Part shown: one piece after another, positions 15,113-22,683 of the stretch
How the letters are laid out: the number at the start of each line of letters is the position of its first letter
How positions within the stretch are numbered: the first letter of the stretch is position 1
Source of the DNA: Streptomyces sp. NRRL S-337
GTDB taxonomy: Bacteria > Actinomycetota > Actinomycetes > Streptomycetales > Streptomycetaceae
NCBI RefSeq assembly: GCF_000720175.1
Contig: NZ_JOIX01000106.1
Location: 1-22,706, forward strand
Reading direction: 5' to 3'
Length of the DNA: 22,706 bases
The notes under the pieces: model-generated
What the model was told of the DNA's origin: nothing
Databases searched by the model: none
What the model saw: only the letters and a program-made list of their open reading frames with translations
Made by a program: the position numbers and the translations under genes

Positions 15113-15314
15113 CCGTCATCGCCTCCGCTGCGACTGCCCTGACGGGACCTGCCCGCCCGGGACGAGCTGACTGGGCGTCAGAAATCATCGGCGCTCTTCC
15201 TGGCGGATGCAATGCCCGATACCCTCGCCCGCCTCGAAGAGCCCCGGCAGCGAAGGGCGCCCGCCAGGGGAGTACGCCGTCAGGAACGGACCACCGGAAC
15301 CGGGAGGACCTGCC

Positions 15315-15962
15315 ATGCCCTCGGATGCCGTACGGCTCGGCGAGCAACTCGACCCGGCCTCGACGGTGCTGCTCACCGTCGAGTGCCAGCGGGGCGTCGT
15401 CGGCCCGGAGAGCGCGCTGCCCGAACTCGCCGACGCCGCCCGCACGTCAGGGGCGCTGGCGAACATCGCCCGCATGGTGGCGGCCGCGCACGACGCGGGC
15501 GTCCAGGTGATGCACGCGGTGGCCGAGCGCCGTCCCGACGGGCGCGGCGCCAGCCGTAACGCGCGCCTGTTCAGAGCCGCGGAGAAGCTGTCCGTCCAGC
15601 AACTCGCCGGGTCCACCGCGGTGCGCATCGCCGATCCCGTACCGGTCGGCGAGAAGGACCTGGTGGTGCGCAGGCTGCACGGCCTGTCGCCGGTCGCCGG
15701 CACCGAGGTGGACGCGCTGCTGCGCAACCTCGGCTGCCGGACGCTGGTCGTCACCGGGGTGTCGGCGAACGTGGCGATCCCCAATACGGTGTTCGACGCG
15801 GTCAACCTCGGCTATACGGCGGTGGTGCCCGCGGACGCCATCGCCGGGGTGCCCGCCGACTACACCCCGGCGATGATCCGCCACACGCTCGCCCTGGTCG
15901 CCACCGTCACCACTACGGAGGACGTGCTGACCAGCTGGCGGAGACCGCGCCGCGCCCGCTGA
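15315..15962 (+). CDS. Isochorismatase-fold protein with altered catalytic residues
   Basis: A 215-residue protein with the cysteine-hydrolase/isochorismatase fold: TVLLTVECQRGVVG at the first strand, AGVQVMHAVAERRPD, the GTEVDALLRNLGCRTLVVTG core, and VSANVAIPNTVFDAVNLGY. In active hydrolases the triad is Asp-Lys-Cys. Here the Asp position is Glu23, the Lys position appears to be Arg120, and the Cys position is Ala154. True isochorismatases also lack the Cys but keep Asp and Lys. This protein therefore may not be a hydrolase of either kind. The start at 15315 has GGGAGGACC upstream; the frame's extension to 15207 is not supported. It is convergent with the Rieske gene, 74 bases apart. Function unknown. 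Confidence 0.88.
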   Translation: MPSDAVRLGEQLDPASTVLLTVECQRGVVGPESALPELADAARTSGALANIARMVAAAHDAGVQVMHAVAERRPDGRGASRNARLFRAAEKLSVQQLAGSTAVRIADPVPVGEKDLVVRRLHGLSPVAGTEVDALLRNLGCRTLVVTGVSANVAIPNTVFDAVNLGYTAVVPADAIAGVPADYTPAMIRHTLALVATVTTTEDVLTSWRRPRRAR

Positions 15963-16036
15963 CGGGCCGGACCGACGGACCGCCGACACACGTCGGACGA
16001 GCGGCGGCGCGCCCTTCAGCCGGCCGTTGACGTGCC

Positions 16037-16585
16037 TCAGGCGAGCGTGACCGTACCGCCCTTGACGTTCACCTTGGCCGGAGCCAGGCCCTTGGTGGCG
16101 GGGCCGTGCTTCACGCTGCCATCGGTGATGTCGAACTTGCTGCCGTGGCACGGGCAGTTGATGGTGCCGTCGGCGACCTCATTGACCACGCATCCCGCAT
16201 GCGGACAGACCGCGGAGAACGCCTTGATCTCGCCGCTCTGCGGCTGGGTGACCACGACCTTCTCCGCCTTGAAGATCTTGCCGCCGCCCTGGGGGATCTC
16301 CGCCGCCTTGGCGAGCTCCTTGCCGGCCGGACCGGCGCCACCGCCGGCCTCCGAACCGCCCGCCCCGGTGGCGCCGTTGCCGTCCGCCGCCTTGGAGCCG
16401 TCGCCGCCCGGAGCGGCCATATCGTTGCCGCAGGCCGCGAGCGCCGCCGTCAGGCCGGCCGCGCCGACCGCCGCAACCACGGTGCGCCGGGCCGTTCCGC
16501 AGCACGGCCGTGCCGGAACCGTCTCCTCCGTCCCCGTCCCCGTCCCCGCGGTCTCCGTCCGCCCCGTTGCTGCCTGTCGTGCCAT
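16037..16585 (-). CDS. Rieske 2Fe-2S lipoprotein, Tat-exported
   Basis: A 182-residue secreted iron-sulfur protein. Arg33-Arg34 (ARRTVVAAVG) and the hydrophobic stretch form a Tat signal that ends in the lipobox LAAC with lipidated Cys52. A Gly/Ala-rich linker (about 54-88) leads to a Rieske domain: CPHAGC (127-132) and CPCHGS (144-149). The likely ligands are Cys127, His129, Cys144 and His147, with Cys132 and Cys146 as the disulfide pair, as in bc1-type Rieske proteins. Tat export suits a protein folded with its cluster. The ATG at 16585 is used because GGAGG lies 6 bases upstream; the frame extends to 16633. It may pass electrons to an extracytoplasmic partner not found here. Its stop is 74 bases from the convergent neighbour. 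Confidence 0.93.
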   Translation of the reverse strand: MARQAATGRTETAGTGTGTEETVPARPCCGTARRTVVAAVGAAGLTAALAACGNDMAAPGGDGSKAADGNGATGAGGSEAGGGAGPAGKELAKAAEIPQGGGKIFKAEKVVVTQPQSGEIKAFSAVCPHAGCVVNEVADGTINCPCHGSKFDITDGSVKHGPATKGLAPAKVNVKGGTVTLA

Positions 16586-16704
16586 GGTCTGCCTCCGGTT
16601 CCTGGTGGTGCTTCGGTGCGCGATCTGGTCCATGGACGTTGCACAAGCTCCATACGGAGACCTCGGCGGCCGCGTTCAAATCCGGGGACGTTCTTGTCGG
16701 CGGG

Positions 16705-18864
16705 TCACACTCCGACGGCCGACAGCGCGTCCCGCAGGAAGTCCCGCTGGAAGTGCAGCAGCTGCTCGTTGACCCTGTCGTCGGCCGGCATGTGGGTGGC
16801 CCCCGGCAGCGGCAGCACGCTGTGCGGCCGGCCCGCGGCGAGCAGCTCCGCCGAGAAGCGCAGGGTGTGCGCGGCCGCCACGTTGTCGTCCGCGAGCCCG
16901 TGGACGAGCAGCAGCGGACGGGTCAGCAGATGGCCGTGCCCGGCCAGGGAGGAGCGCACATAGGCGTCCGGACGCTCCTCCGGGTGGCCCAGGAACCGCT
17001 CCTTCCAGTGGGTGTCGTACAGCCGCTGGTCGGTGGGCGGGGCGCCGGCCACCGCCGCGTGGAACACATCGGGGCGGTGCAGCACCGCGGCGGCCGCCAG
17101 GAACCCGCCGAACGACCAGCCGCGGATCGCCACCCGCGACAGGTCCAGGTCCGGGTACCGCGCGGCGGCCTCCCGTACCGCGGCCACCTGGTCCTCCAGC
17201 ACCGGCCCGAGCTGGTCGCCGTGCACCGCCTTCTCCCAGGCCGGCCCCCGGCCCGGCGTGCCCCGCCCGTCGGCCACCAATACGGCGAATCCCTGCTCGG
17301 CGAACCACTGCGACACACAGGTGAACCACCCCCGGCCCCGTCCCACCACCTGGAGCCCCGGCCCGCCGTACGGGTCGAGCAGCACCGGCAGCCGGGCCGA
17401 GCCCTCCCGGTGCCACGACGGCAGGTGGAGGGCGGCGCGCAACTCCCGTTCTCCCAAGGTGAGAAAGACCGACCGGGGGGTGACCGCCGGGGTCTCGGCG
17501 AGCGAGGTGATGCCCGCCGCGGGCCGGCCGTCGCGCAGCACGCTCACCTCGTTGCCGTGCGGGGTCTGCCCCTCGACAACTACGGTGCCTCCCCGCCCCG
17601 TGGCCGTGAACCGGCCCGGCCCCCGGCTCAGCGGCCGGTTGCCGATGCCGGGCTCATGGCTCCACACATGGGTCTCCAGCGGGTCCTCGCTCGCCGTGAA
17701 GAGCACCCGTTCCCCCTCGACCGCCAATACGGCGCGGAGTTGCAGCCCCTCCGGGGTGACCCGTCGGCCACCGACGGCCAGATAGCGGGTGTCGCCGTCG
17801 TCCTCGGGGACCACCAGTGCGCCCGAGGCGGTACGGGCCGGAGTGCCCGGTATGAGCTCCACCCAGGCCGGATCGGTCCGCTCGTGCCGCAGCTCGGTGG
17901 CCCCGGTCACCGGATCGACCGCGAGCAGCCGGACCGTGCGCTGATCACGGCTCTGCACGGCAAGGAACGGGCCGTGCGCGTCCCAGCCGGCCTCGGTGAG
18001 GTACTCGTACGCCGTGCGGTCCCAGGTGACCTCCACGCGCCCGCCGTCCAGCGCGACGAGCTGCACCGTGACGTCCGCGTTGGCGGTGCCGGCGGACGGG
18101 TACCGGATCATCCGCGGCGGCCTGGCAGGATCCGCGGGATCGCCGAGGTAACGCCGCGCCACCCGGCTGGTGTCGACCCGCGCCACCAGGAGGCGCCGAC
18201 TGTCCGGGGCCCACCAGTAGCCGCGCAGCCGGCCCATGGATTCGGCCGCCACGTATTCGGCGAGCCCGTAGGAGACCTCGGGGCCCTCCGCGCGAGCCAG
18301 CTGCCGGTCGTCCCCGGCCAGGGTGACGACGTGGAGGGAGCGGCCGCTCACATAGGCGATGGACCGCCCGTCGGGCGAAGGGCGGGGGTCCACCACCGGA
18401 CCGGCCGCCGGGACGGGGAACGGCGCGCCCCCGTCCGTCCGCACCGCCCACAGCGCACCGGACAGCGCGAACGCCACCAGCCGCGCGGCGTCGTCGGCCG
18501 CGTAGGAGACCACCCCGGCCGACCTCTCACGGGCGCGCTCCCGGCGCAGCCGCTCCTCCTCGGGGAGCGCTTCGGCCGCGTCCCCCACGAGGAGCGCCGG
18601 GTCGGCCAGCACCCGTTCCGCACCGTCCTCGTACTGCCACAGCCGGCCCACGGGGTCGGTACCCGAATCCGTACGGACGAAGAGCACCCGGCGGCCGTCC
18701 GGGGAGACGGTGAAATGCCGGGGCACCCCGAGGGAGAAGCGGCGGGTGCGGGCGAACTGGGCTGGAAACGCAGTGGAGTTGACGGAATCTGCGGGGTCGG
18801 TGAGGGGCGCGGGTTCGGCGGTGCCGTGTTCCGGGGTGCTGTCGTCCATGGGACGGTGGTTCAC
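16705..18864 (-). CDS. S9 family serine peptidase (DPP IV/acylaminoacyl type)
   Basis: A 719-residue prolyl-oligopeptidase-family enzyme. An N-terminal beta-propeller (about 60-450; FTVSPDGRRVLFVRT and DPRPSPDGRSIAYVSG are blade motifs) precedes an alpha/beta hydrolase domain. The nucleophile is about Ser584 in GWSFGGF, with Asp about 659 in VHGLADDNV and His about 691 in GATHMP. RGTPGRGPAWEKAVHGD is the family segment before the nucleophile. There is no signal peptide, so it is likely cytoplasmic. The start is GTG at 18864 with GGAGG 8 bases upstream; an alternative ATG is at 18849, and the frame running to 19623 crosses the next gene. It lies downstream of the Rieske gene only in position, with a 119-base gap. 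Substrate is unknown. Confidence 0.94.
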   Translation of the reverse strand: MNHRPMDDSTPEHGTAEPAPLTDPADSVNSTAFPAQFARTRRFSLGVPRHFTVSPDGRRVLFVRTDSGTDPVGRLWQYEDGAERVLADPALLVGDAAEALPEEERLRRERARERSAGVVSYAADDAARLVAFALSGALWAVRTDGGAPFPVPAAGPVVDPRPSPDGRSIAYVSGRSLHVVTLAGDDRQLARAEGPEVSYGLAEYVAAESMGRLRGYWWAPDSRRLLVARVDTSRVARRYLGDPADPARPPRMIRYPSAGTANADVTVQLVALDGGRVEVTWDRTAYEYLTEAGWDAHGPFLAVQSRDQRTVRLLAVDPVTGATELRHERTDPAWVELIPGTPARTASGALVVPEDDGDTRYLAVGGRRVTPEGLQLRAVLAVEGERVLFTASEDPLETHVWSHEPGIGNRPLSRGPGRFTATGRGGTVVVEGQTPHGNEVSVLRDGRPAAGITSLAETPAVTPRSVFLTLGERELRAALHLPSWHREGSARLPVLLDPYGGPGLQVVGRGRGWFTCVSQWFAEQGFAVLVADGRGTPGRGPAWEKAVHGDQLGPVLEDQVAAVREAAARYPDLDLSRVAIRGWSFGGFLAAAAVLHRPDVFHAAVAGAPPTDQRLYDTHWKERFLGHPEERPDAYVRSSLAGHGHLLTRPLLLVHGLADDNVAAAHTLRFSAELLAAGRPHSVLPLPGATHMPADDRVNEQLLHFQRDFLRDALSAVGV

Positions 18865-18916
18865 GATGCTGTCCTCCAGTGTGTGTGCTGCACTCTCATC
18901 CCGGGGATGCCGACGG

Positions 18917-18977
18917 GGCGTTCCACAAGGCATTCCCCAAGGCGTTCCACGGGGCATTCCGCCGGGGCGCTCCGCGG
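18917..18977. repeat. 12-bp imperfect tandem repeat
   Basis: About five copies of a unit like GGCGTTCCACAA or GGCATTCCCCAA start at 18917, 18929, 18941, 18953 and about 18966. It lies in the divergent gap between the S9 peptidase and HipA-like genes. Unit length is a multiple of three, and the minus strand could encode repeating G-T-P-x/G-M-P-x, but it lies upstream of the chosen S9 start. Confidence 0.75.
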
Positions 18978-19074
18978 AGGGATTTCCCCGGGGCTTTCTG
19001 TCGGAATCCGCGCAGCGCGGAGCACCGGTACCGGACCGGGCGGAAAAGGAATAACGGGTGGCGGAACGCTGCCG

Positions 19075-19080
19075 TAGCCT
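19075..19080 (+). promoter_or_regulatory. -10-like element of the HipA-like gene
   Basis: TAGCCT ends 6 bases before the ATG at 19087, again suggesting a leaderless transcript. No good -35 is visible, so this is tentative. Confidence 0.35.
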
Positions 19081-19086
19081 GTGGGG

Positions 19087-19911
19087 ATGTTGACCGAAGT
19101 CATGGCGACCCGCTATGTCACGCCTTTGCGTGAGGGCGGATCGCTCCCGGGAATCGTCGAGGCCGACGATCTCGGAACTTATATCATGAAGTTCACCGGC
19201 GCCGGACAGGGACGCAAAACCCTCGTCGCCGAGGTGATCTGCGGGCAGTTGGGCCGCCGGCTCGGACTGCGGGTGCCGGATCTGGTCCGCATGCAGCTCG
19301 ACCCCGTCATCGGCCTCAGCGAGCCCGACCAGGAGGTCCAGGAGCTGCTGAAGGCCAGTGGCGGGCTCAATCTCGGCATGGACTACCTCCCCGGATCGCT
19401 GGGATTCGATCCGCTCGCGTTCGAGGTGAGTGCGCGGGAGGCGGGCCGGGTGGTCTGGTTCGACGCGCTGATCAACAATGTCGACCGGTCCTGGCGCAAT
19501 CCCAATCTGCTGGTCTGGCACGGCGAACTCTGGCTGATCGACCACGGCGCCGCGATGATCTGGCACCACAACTGGCCGACCGCCGAAAAGGCAGCGAGCC
19601 GGCCGTACAACGCCTCCGACCACGTGCTCGCCACGTTCCGTCCGGACCTCGCGGCGGCGGCCGAGGAATTCGCCCCGCAGATCACCGAGGAACTGCTGAC
19701 CGAGATCACGGCGGACGTGCCCGACGAATGGCTCGTCGACGAGCCCGGATTCGACTCCCCGGACGTGCTGCGCCAGGCGTACGTGACGACGCTGCTGGCG
19801 CGTGCCCGTACGATCAGCGATCGGATCACCGTCGGGGAGCCCACCAAGGACAAGCCCTCGCAGGCGCCGGCATGGCTGGCCGGAAAGTTGCCTCGGAGGG
19901 CAGTGAAGTGA
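19087..19911 (+). CDS. HipA-like kinase domain protein
   Basis: A 274-residue protein of the HipA-like kinase family that is paired with DUF3037 in many bacteria. Kinase landmarks are visible: the ATP-binding Lys35 in YIMKF, Glu49 in LVAEVICGQLG, the catalytic loop Asp133 and Asn138 in NNVDRSWRNPN (the same five-residue spacing as in HipA), and metal-binding Asp152 in WLIDHG. It lacks the N-terminal part of E. coli HipA, and no HipB-like antitoxin is present, so it is not a standard HipBA system. The start at 19087 fits a leaderless message; an ATG at 19102 is possible. The last codons overlap the next gene by four bases (GTGA), so the two are translationally coupled. Substrate and role are unknown. 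Confidence 0.88.
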   Translation: MLTEVMATRYVTPLREGGSLPGIVEADDLGTYIMKFTGAGQGRKTLVAEVICGQLGRRLGLRVPDLVRMQLDPVIGLSEPDQEVQELLKASGGLNLGMDYLPGSLGFDPLAFEVSAREAGRVVWFDALINNVDRSWRNPNLLVWHGELWLIDHGAAMIWHHNWPTAEKAASRPYNASDHVLATFRPDLAAAAEEFAPQITEELLTEITADVPDEWLVDEPGFDSPDVLRQAYVTTLLARARTISDRITVGEPTKDKPSQAPAWLAGKLPRRAVK

Positions 19912-20303
19912 CCGGTCTGCACAACGGACGCGATGTTTTCGAGTACGCCCTGCTGAAGGTCGTGCCCCGGGTGGAGCGCGGCGAGATGATCAATGCCGGT
20001 GTGGTGGTGTACTGCCGCGCCCGGCGCTTCGTCGAGGCCCGCACCCATCTGGATGAGGCCCGGCTGCTGGCGTTGGACCCGACGGTCGACGTCGAGGGGG
20101 TGCGCGCCGCGCTCGGCGCCGTGGAAGGGATCTGCGCGGGCGGTGAACGGGCCGGACAGGCCGCGGCGGACGACGCGGGGCGCCGGTTCCGCTGGCTGAT
20201 CGCCCCGCGCAGCACCATCGTCCAGCCCGGCCCGGTGCACACCGGGCTGACCGCCGATCCCACCACCGAGGCGGAGCGGCTGCTGGACCTGCTGGTCCGC
20301 TGA
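19908..20303 (+). CDS. DUF3037 family protein
   Basis: A 131-residue protein of the DUF3037 family. It opens with FEYALLKVVPRVERGEMINAG, in which the ERGE-x-INAGV signature is typical, continues with VVYCRARRFVEAR and a helical middle, and ends in ERLLDLLVR. The start is GTG at 19908, which overlaps the stop of the HipA-like gene and has GGAGG 10 bases upstream. Stable coupling to the kinase gene suggests a common complex or pathway, perhaps as partner or substrate, but no function is established and I do not assign one. It is followed by a very strong hairpin, closing the two-gene unit. Confidence 0.88.
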   Translation: MTGLHNGRDVFEYALLKVVPRVERGEMINAGVVVYCRARRFVEARTHLDEARLLALDPTVDVEGVRAALGAVEGICAGGERAGQAAADDAGRRFRWLIAPRSTIVQPGPVHTGLTADPTTEAERLLDLLVR

Positions 20304-20398
20304 GCCGGATTCTGCACACACCCGGCCCTCCCCTGCACCCGGCCGTCCAGCTGGATTCCGTATCCACCTGGATTCCCCCGTACCCGGATGCGTCCCCG

Positions 20399-20437
20399 AA
20401 GGGGCGCCCGGCCCGCCTCCCGGGCCGGGCGCCCCTT
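20399..20437 (+). terminator. Very strong hairpin terminator after the DUF3037 gene
   Basis: GGGGCGCCCGGCCCG (20401-20415) and its exact complement (20421-20435) form a 15-bp perfect stem with a 5-base loop, extended to 17 bp by AA/TT, and followed by a T-rich tail (TTTCATGCGTTTT). It isolates the kinase unit from the SDR operon. Confidence 0.93.
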
Positions 20438-20522
20438 TCATGCGTTTTCGTCCGTCCGTCCGGTTTTAGCTCGTCCGCCGGGGCGGTGCAGGTGAGCTCG
20501 GCAACGGCGCGGTGGTGGGGCG

Positions 20523-20551
20523 TTGACAGCGGGTGGCCGGGCTTCTAGCGT
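20523..20551 (+). promoter_or_regulatory. Promoter of the SDR operon
   Basis: TTGACA (20523-20528), 17 bases, then TAGCGT (20546-20551) is a near-consensus housekeeping promoter. The transcript start would be about 20558, leaving an untranslated leader of about 80 bases before the ATG at 20641. Confidence 0.82.
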
Positions 20552-20569
20552 CAGCCCTGCTCAGGCTAC

Positions 20570-20583
20570 TAAGCGGTTGCTCA
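20570..20583. promoter_or_regulatory. Possible repressor operator in the SDR leader
   Basis: TAAGCGGTTGCTCA has the core AGC-N4-GCT and lies just downstream of the likely transcript start, where a bound repressor would block elongation. It resembles sites often seen before actinobacterial acyl-CoA and SDR genes controlled by TetR proteins. No TetR gene is nearby. This is a weak inference. Confidence 0.35.
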
Positions 20584-20640
20584 CCCATGGGATCGGTGCG
20601 GCGGACCGCTTGTCGAGGTTTCGAGGTGAGGAGAACCCGC

Positions 20641-21402
20641 ATGTCCACCACCGAGCAGCGCGTCGCCATCGTGACGGGCGCGGCCCGCGGTATCGGCGCG
20701 GCCACCGCCGTACGCCTGGCCGCCGAGGGCCGCGCCGTCGCCGTCCTCGACCTCGACGAGGCGGCCTGCAAGGACACCGTCGAGAAGATCACCGCGGCCG
20801 GCGGCAAGGCCGTCGCGATCGGCTGTGACGTCTCGGACGCCGAGCAGGTCGAGGCGGCGGTGACCCGGGTCGCCTCCGAGCTCGGCGCACCGACCGTCCT
20901 CGTCAACAACGCCGGTGTGCTGCGCGACAACCTGCTGTTCAAGATGAGCGAGAGCGACTGGGACACGGTCATGAACGTGCACCTCCGGGGTGCGTTCCTG
21001 ATGTCCCGCGCCTGCCAGAAGCACATGGTGGACGCCAAGTTCGGCCGGATCGTGAACCTCTCCTCCAGTTCGGCGCTGGGCAACCGCGGACAGGTCAACT
21101 ACTCGGCCGCCAAGGCCGGTCTGCAGGGCTTCACCAAGACCCTCGCCATCGAACTCGGCAAGTTCGGCGTGACCGCCAACGCCGTCGCCCCCGGCTTCAT
21201 CGTCACCGACATGACCGCCGCCACCGCCGAGCGCGTGGGCATGGGCTTCGAGGACTTCCAGGCCGCGGCCGCCACCCAGATCCCGGTCCAGCGCGTCGGC
21301 CGGCCCGAGGACATCGCCAACGCGATCGCCTTCTTCACCGGCGAAGCGGCGGGGTTCGTTTCCGGCCAGGTCCTGTACGTCGCCGGCGGCCCGCTCAACT
21401 GA
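20641..21402 (+). CDS. FabG-like short-chain dehydrogenase/reductase
   Basis: A 253-residue classical SDR resembling 3-oxoacyl-ACP/CoA reductases. The NAD(P)-binding motif TGAARGIG is at 12-19, Asp37 follows the second strand, NNAG is at 89-92, Asn112 is in place, and the catalytic Ser141, Tyr154 and Lys158 have FabG spacing. It ends in YVAGGPLN. Asp37 rather than a basic residue at the strand-2 tip suggests NAD(H) preference, as inference. The start at 20641 has GAGGAG upstream. It is first in an operon with the second SDR, 28 bases later. It is not the fatty-acid synthase fabG by context, since no fab genes surround it; it may act on CoA-linked or xenobiotic ketones. Confidence 0.92.
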   Translation: MSTTEQRVAIVTGAARGIGAATAVRLAAEGRAVAVLDLDEAACKDTVEKITAAGGKAVAIGCDVSDAEQVEAAVTRVASELGAPTVLVNNAGVLRDNLLFKMSESDWDTVMNVHLRGAFLMSRACQKHMVDAKFGRIVNLSSSSALGNRGQVNYSAAKAGLQGFTKTLAIELGKFGVTANAVAPGFIVTDMTAATAERVGMGFEDFQAAAATQIPVQRVGRPEDIANAIAFFTGEAAGFVSGQVLYVAGGPLN

Positions 21403-21430
21403 CCGCCCACCGACCACAGGAGTACAGGAC

Positions 21431-22201
21431 ATGACCGAGCAGGCAAACGGGCTCCCGGAGCCCTCCGGCAAGGTGGCGCTGGTGACCGGCGCCAGCCGCG
21501 GGATCGGCTACGGCATCGCGGAGGCGCTGGTCGCCCGCGGTGACCGGGTCGTCATCACCGGGCGCAACGAGGACGCCCTCAAGGAGGCCGTCGAGAAGCT
21601 GGGCGCGGAACGGGCGCTCGGCGTCGCGGGGAAGGCGCACGACGAGGCCCACCAGGCCGTCGCCGTCGAGCGCGCGATGGAGACCTTCGGCCGGGTCGAC
21701 TACCTCGTCAACAACGCCGGTACGAACCCGGTGTTCGGGCCCATCGCCGACCTCGACCTCGGTGTCGCCCGCAAGGTGTTCGAGACCAACGTCATCTCGG
21801 CGCTCGGCCTCGCGCAGCGCACCTGGCACGCGTGGCAGAAGGAGAACGGCGGCGCGATCGTCAACATCGCGTCGATCGCCGGCCTCAGCGCCTCGCCGTT
21901 CATCGGCGCGTACGGCATCAGCAAGGCCGCGATGATCAACCTGACGCAGCAACTGGCGCATGAGTTCGCGCCGTTGGTGCGGGTCAACTCCATCGCGCCG
22001 GCCGTGATCAAGACCAAGTTCGCGGCCGCGCTCTACGAGGACCGCGAGGAGGAGGCGGCGGCCGCCTACCCGATGGCGCGGCTCGGCGTCCCCGAGGACA
22101 TCGGCGGGGCGGCGGCCTTCCTGCTGTCCGACGCGGCGGGGTGGATCACCGGCCAGACGCTGGTCGTGGACGGCGGGTTGTTCCTCAACGCGGGGGCGTG
22201 A
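21431..22201 (+). CDS. Short-chain dehydrogenase/reductase
   Basis: A 256-residue SDR with TGASRGIG at 19-26, Arg45 after strand 2 (TGRNEDAL), NNAG at 94-97, Asn120, Ser148, Tyr161 and Lys165, all intact, and the usual end TLVVDGGLFL. The basic residue at the strand-2 tip suggests NADP(H) use, in contrast to the preceding SDR. The start at 21431 has AGGAG upstream. It is the last gene of the operon and is followed by a tandem repeat and a hairpin. Substrate unknown. Confidence 0.92.
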   Translation: MTEQANGLPEPSGKVALVTGASRGIGYGIAEALVARGDRVVITGRNEDALKEAVEKLGAERALGVAGKAHDEAHQAVAVERAMETFGRVDYLVNNAGTNPVFGPIADLDLGVARKVFETNVISALGLAQRTWHAWQKENGGAIVNIASIAGLSASPFIGAYGISKAAMINLTQQLAHEFAPLVRVNSIAPAVIKTKFAAALYEDREEEAAAAYPMARLGVPEDIGGAAAFLLSDAAGWITGQTLVVDGGLFLNAGA

Positions 22202-22255
22202 GCGGCCGTTCGAGCGGCGCGGGTCCGGGTGGTAGGCCCGGGGGGTAGGCCCTGG

Positions 22256-22338
22256 GTGAGCTCGCGTCGGGGATCCGGCGTCGGTGAGCTCGCGTCGGTG
22301 AGCCGGCGTCGGGGATCCGGCGTCGGTGAGTCCGTTGG
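22256..22338. repeat. 14-bp tandem repeat, about six copies
   Basis: Copies start at 22256, 22270, 22284, 22298 and 22312 with a partial sixth at 22326. They alternate between GTGAGCTCGCGTCG-like and GGGATCCGGCGTCG-like forms. The array follows the second SDR and precedes the hairpin. No coding sequence is supported there. Confidence 0.85.
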
Positions 22339-22376
22339 CCGGCTTGCGTCGGTGTGCAGTCCAAGAGGCAGAGTCC

Positions 22377-22407
22377 GTGGTGCCGGTCCCCAAGGGGCCG
22401 GCACCAC
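22377..22407. terminator. Hairpin terminator of the SDR operon
   Basis: GTGGTGCCGG (22377-22386) pairs perfectly with CCGGCACCAC (22398-22407); the inner part adds a CCCC/GGGG pairing around AA. It lies 176 bases after the last stop codon of the operon. From 22408 to 22683 I see no gene, only G-rich tracts from about 22568. Confidence 0.8.
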
Positions 22408-22683
22408 TTGCGTGAGCGGACCGCCGGGAGACATGCCATGCACCAGCGCACGCTCGGGGGCGACCACCGGCCCTGGATCAGCGCCGTCTGCCTGAGCACG
22501 CGGGCGTTCGCACCACCGCCGACTCGGCGGCACGGTGAACCAGGTGGTTCTGGCCTGGCTCATGGGCGGCCCGGGTGAGGGGCGGGGGTGGGGATCGCGG
22601 GGGTGGGATCTGGGGTGGAGGTGGCGGCGCGGCGGGGCGGCGGCGGGGTGGCGGCTCCGGTGGTCATCGCGCGCGTGGCCTCA

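Noticed and set aside
16510..19077. Very long plus-strand open frame of 855 residues opposite the S9 peptidase
   Set aside because: It is the shadow of the S9 gene on the opposite strand, a common effect of GC3 bias; the minus strand has all peptidase motifs.
19087..19911. Canonical HipBA toxin-antitoxin locus
   Set aside because: There is no HipB-like helix-turn-helix gene beside the kinase, and the kinase lacks the N-terminal region of E. coli HipA.
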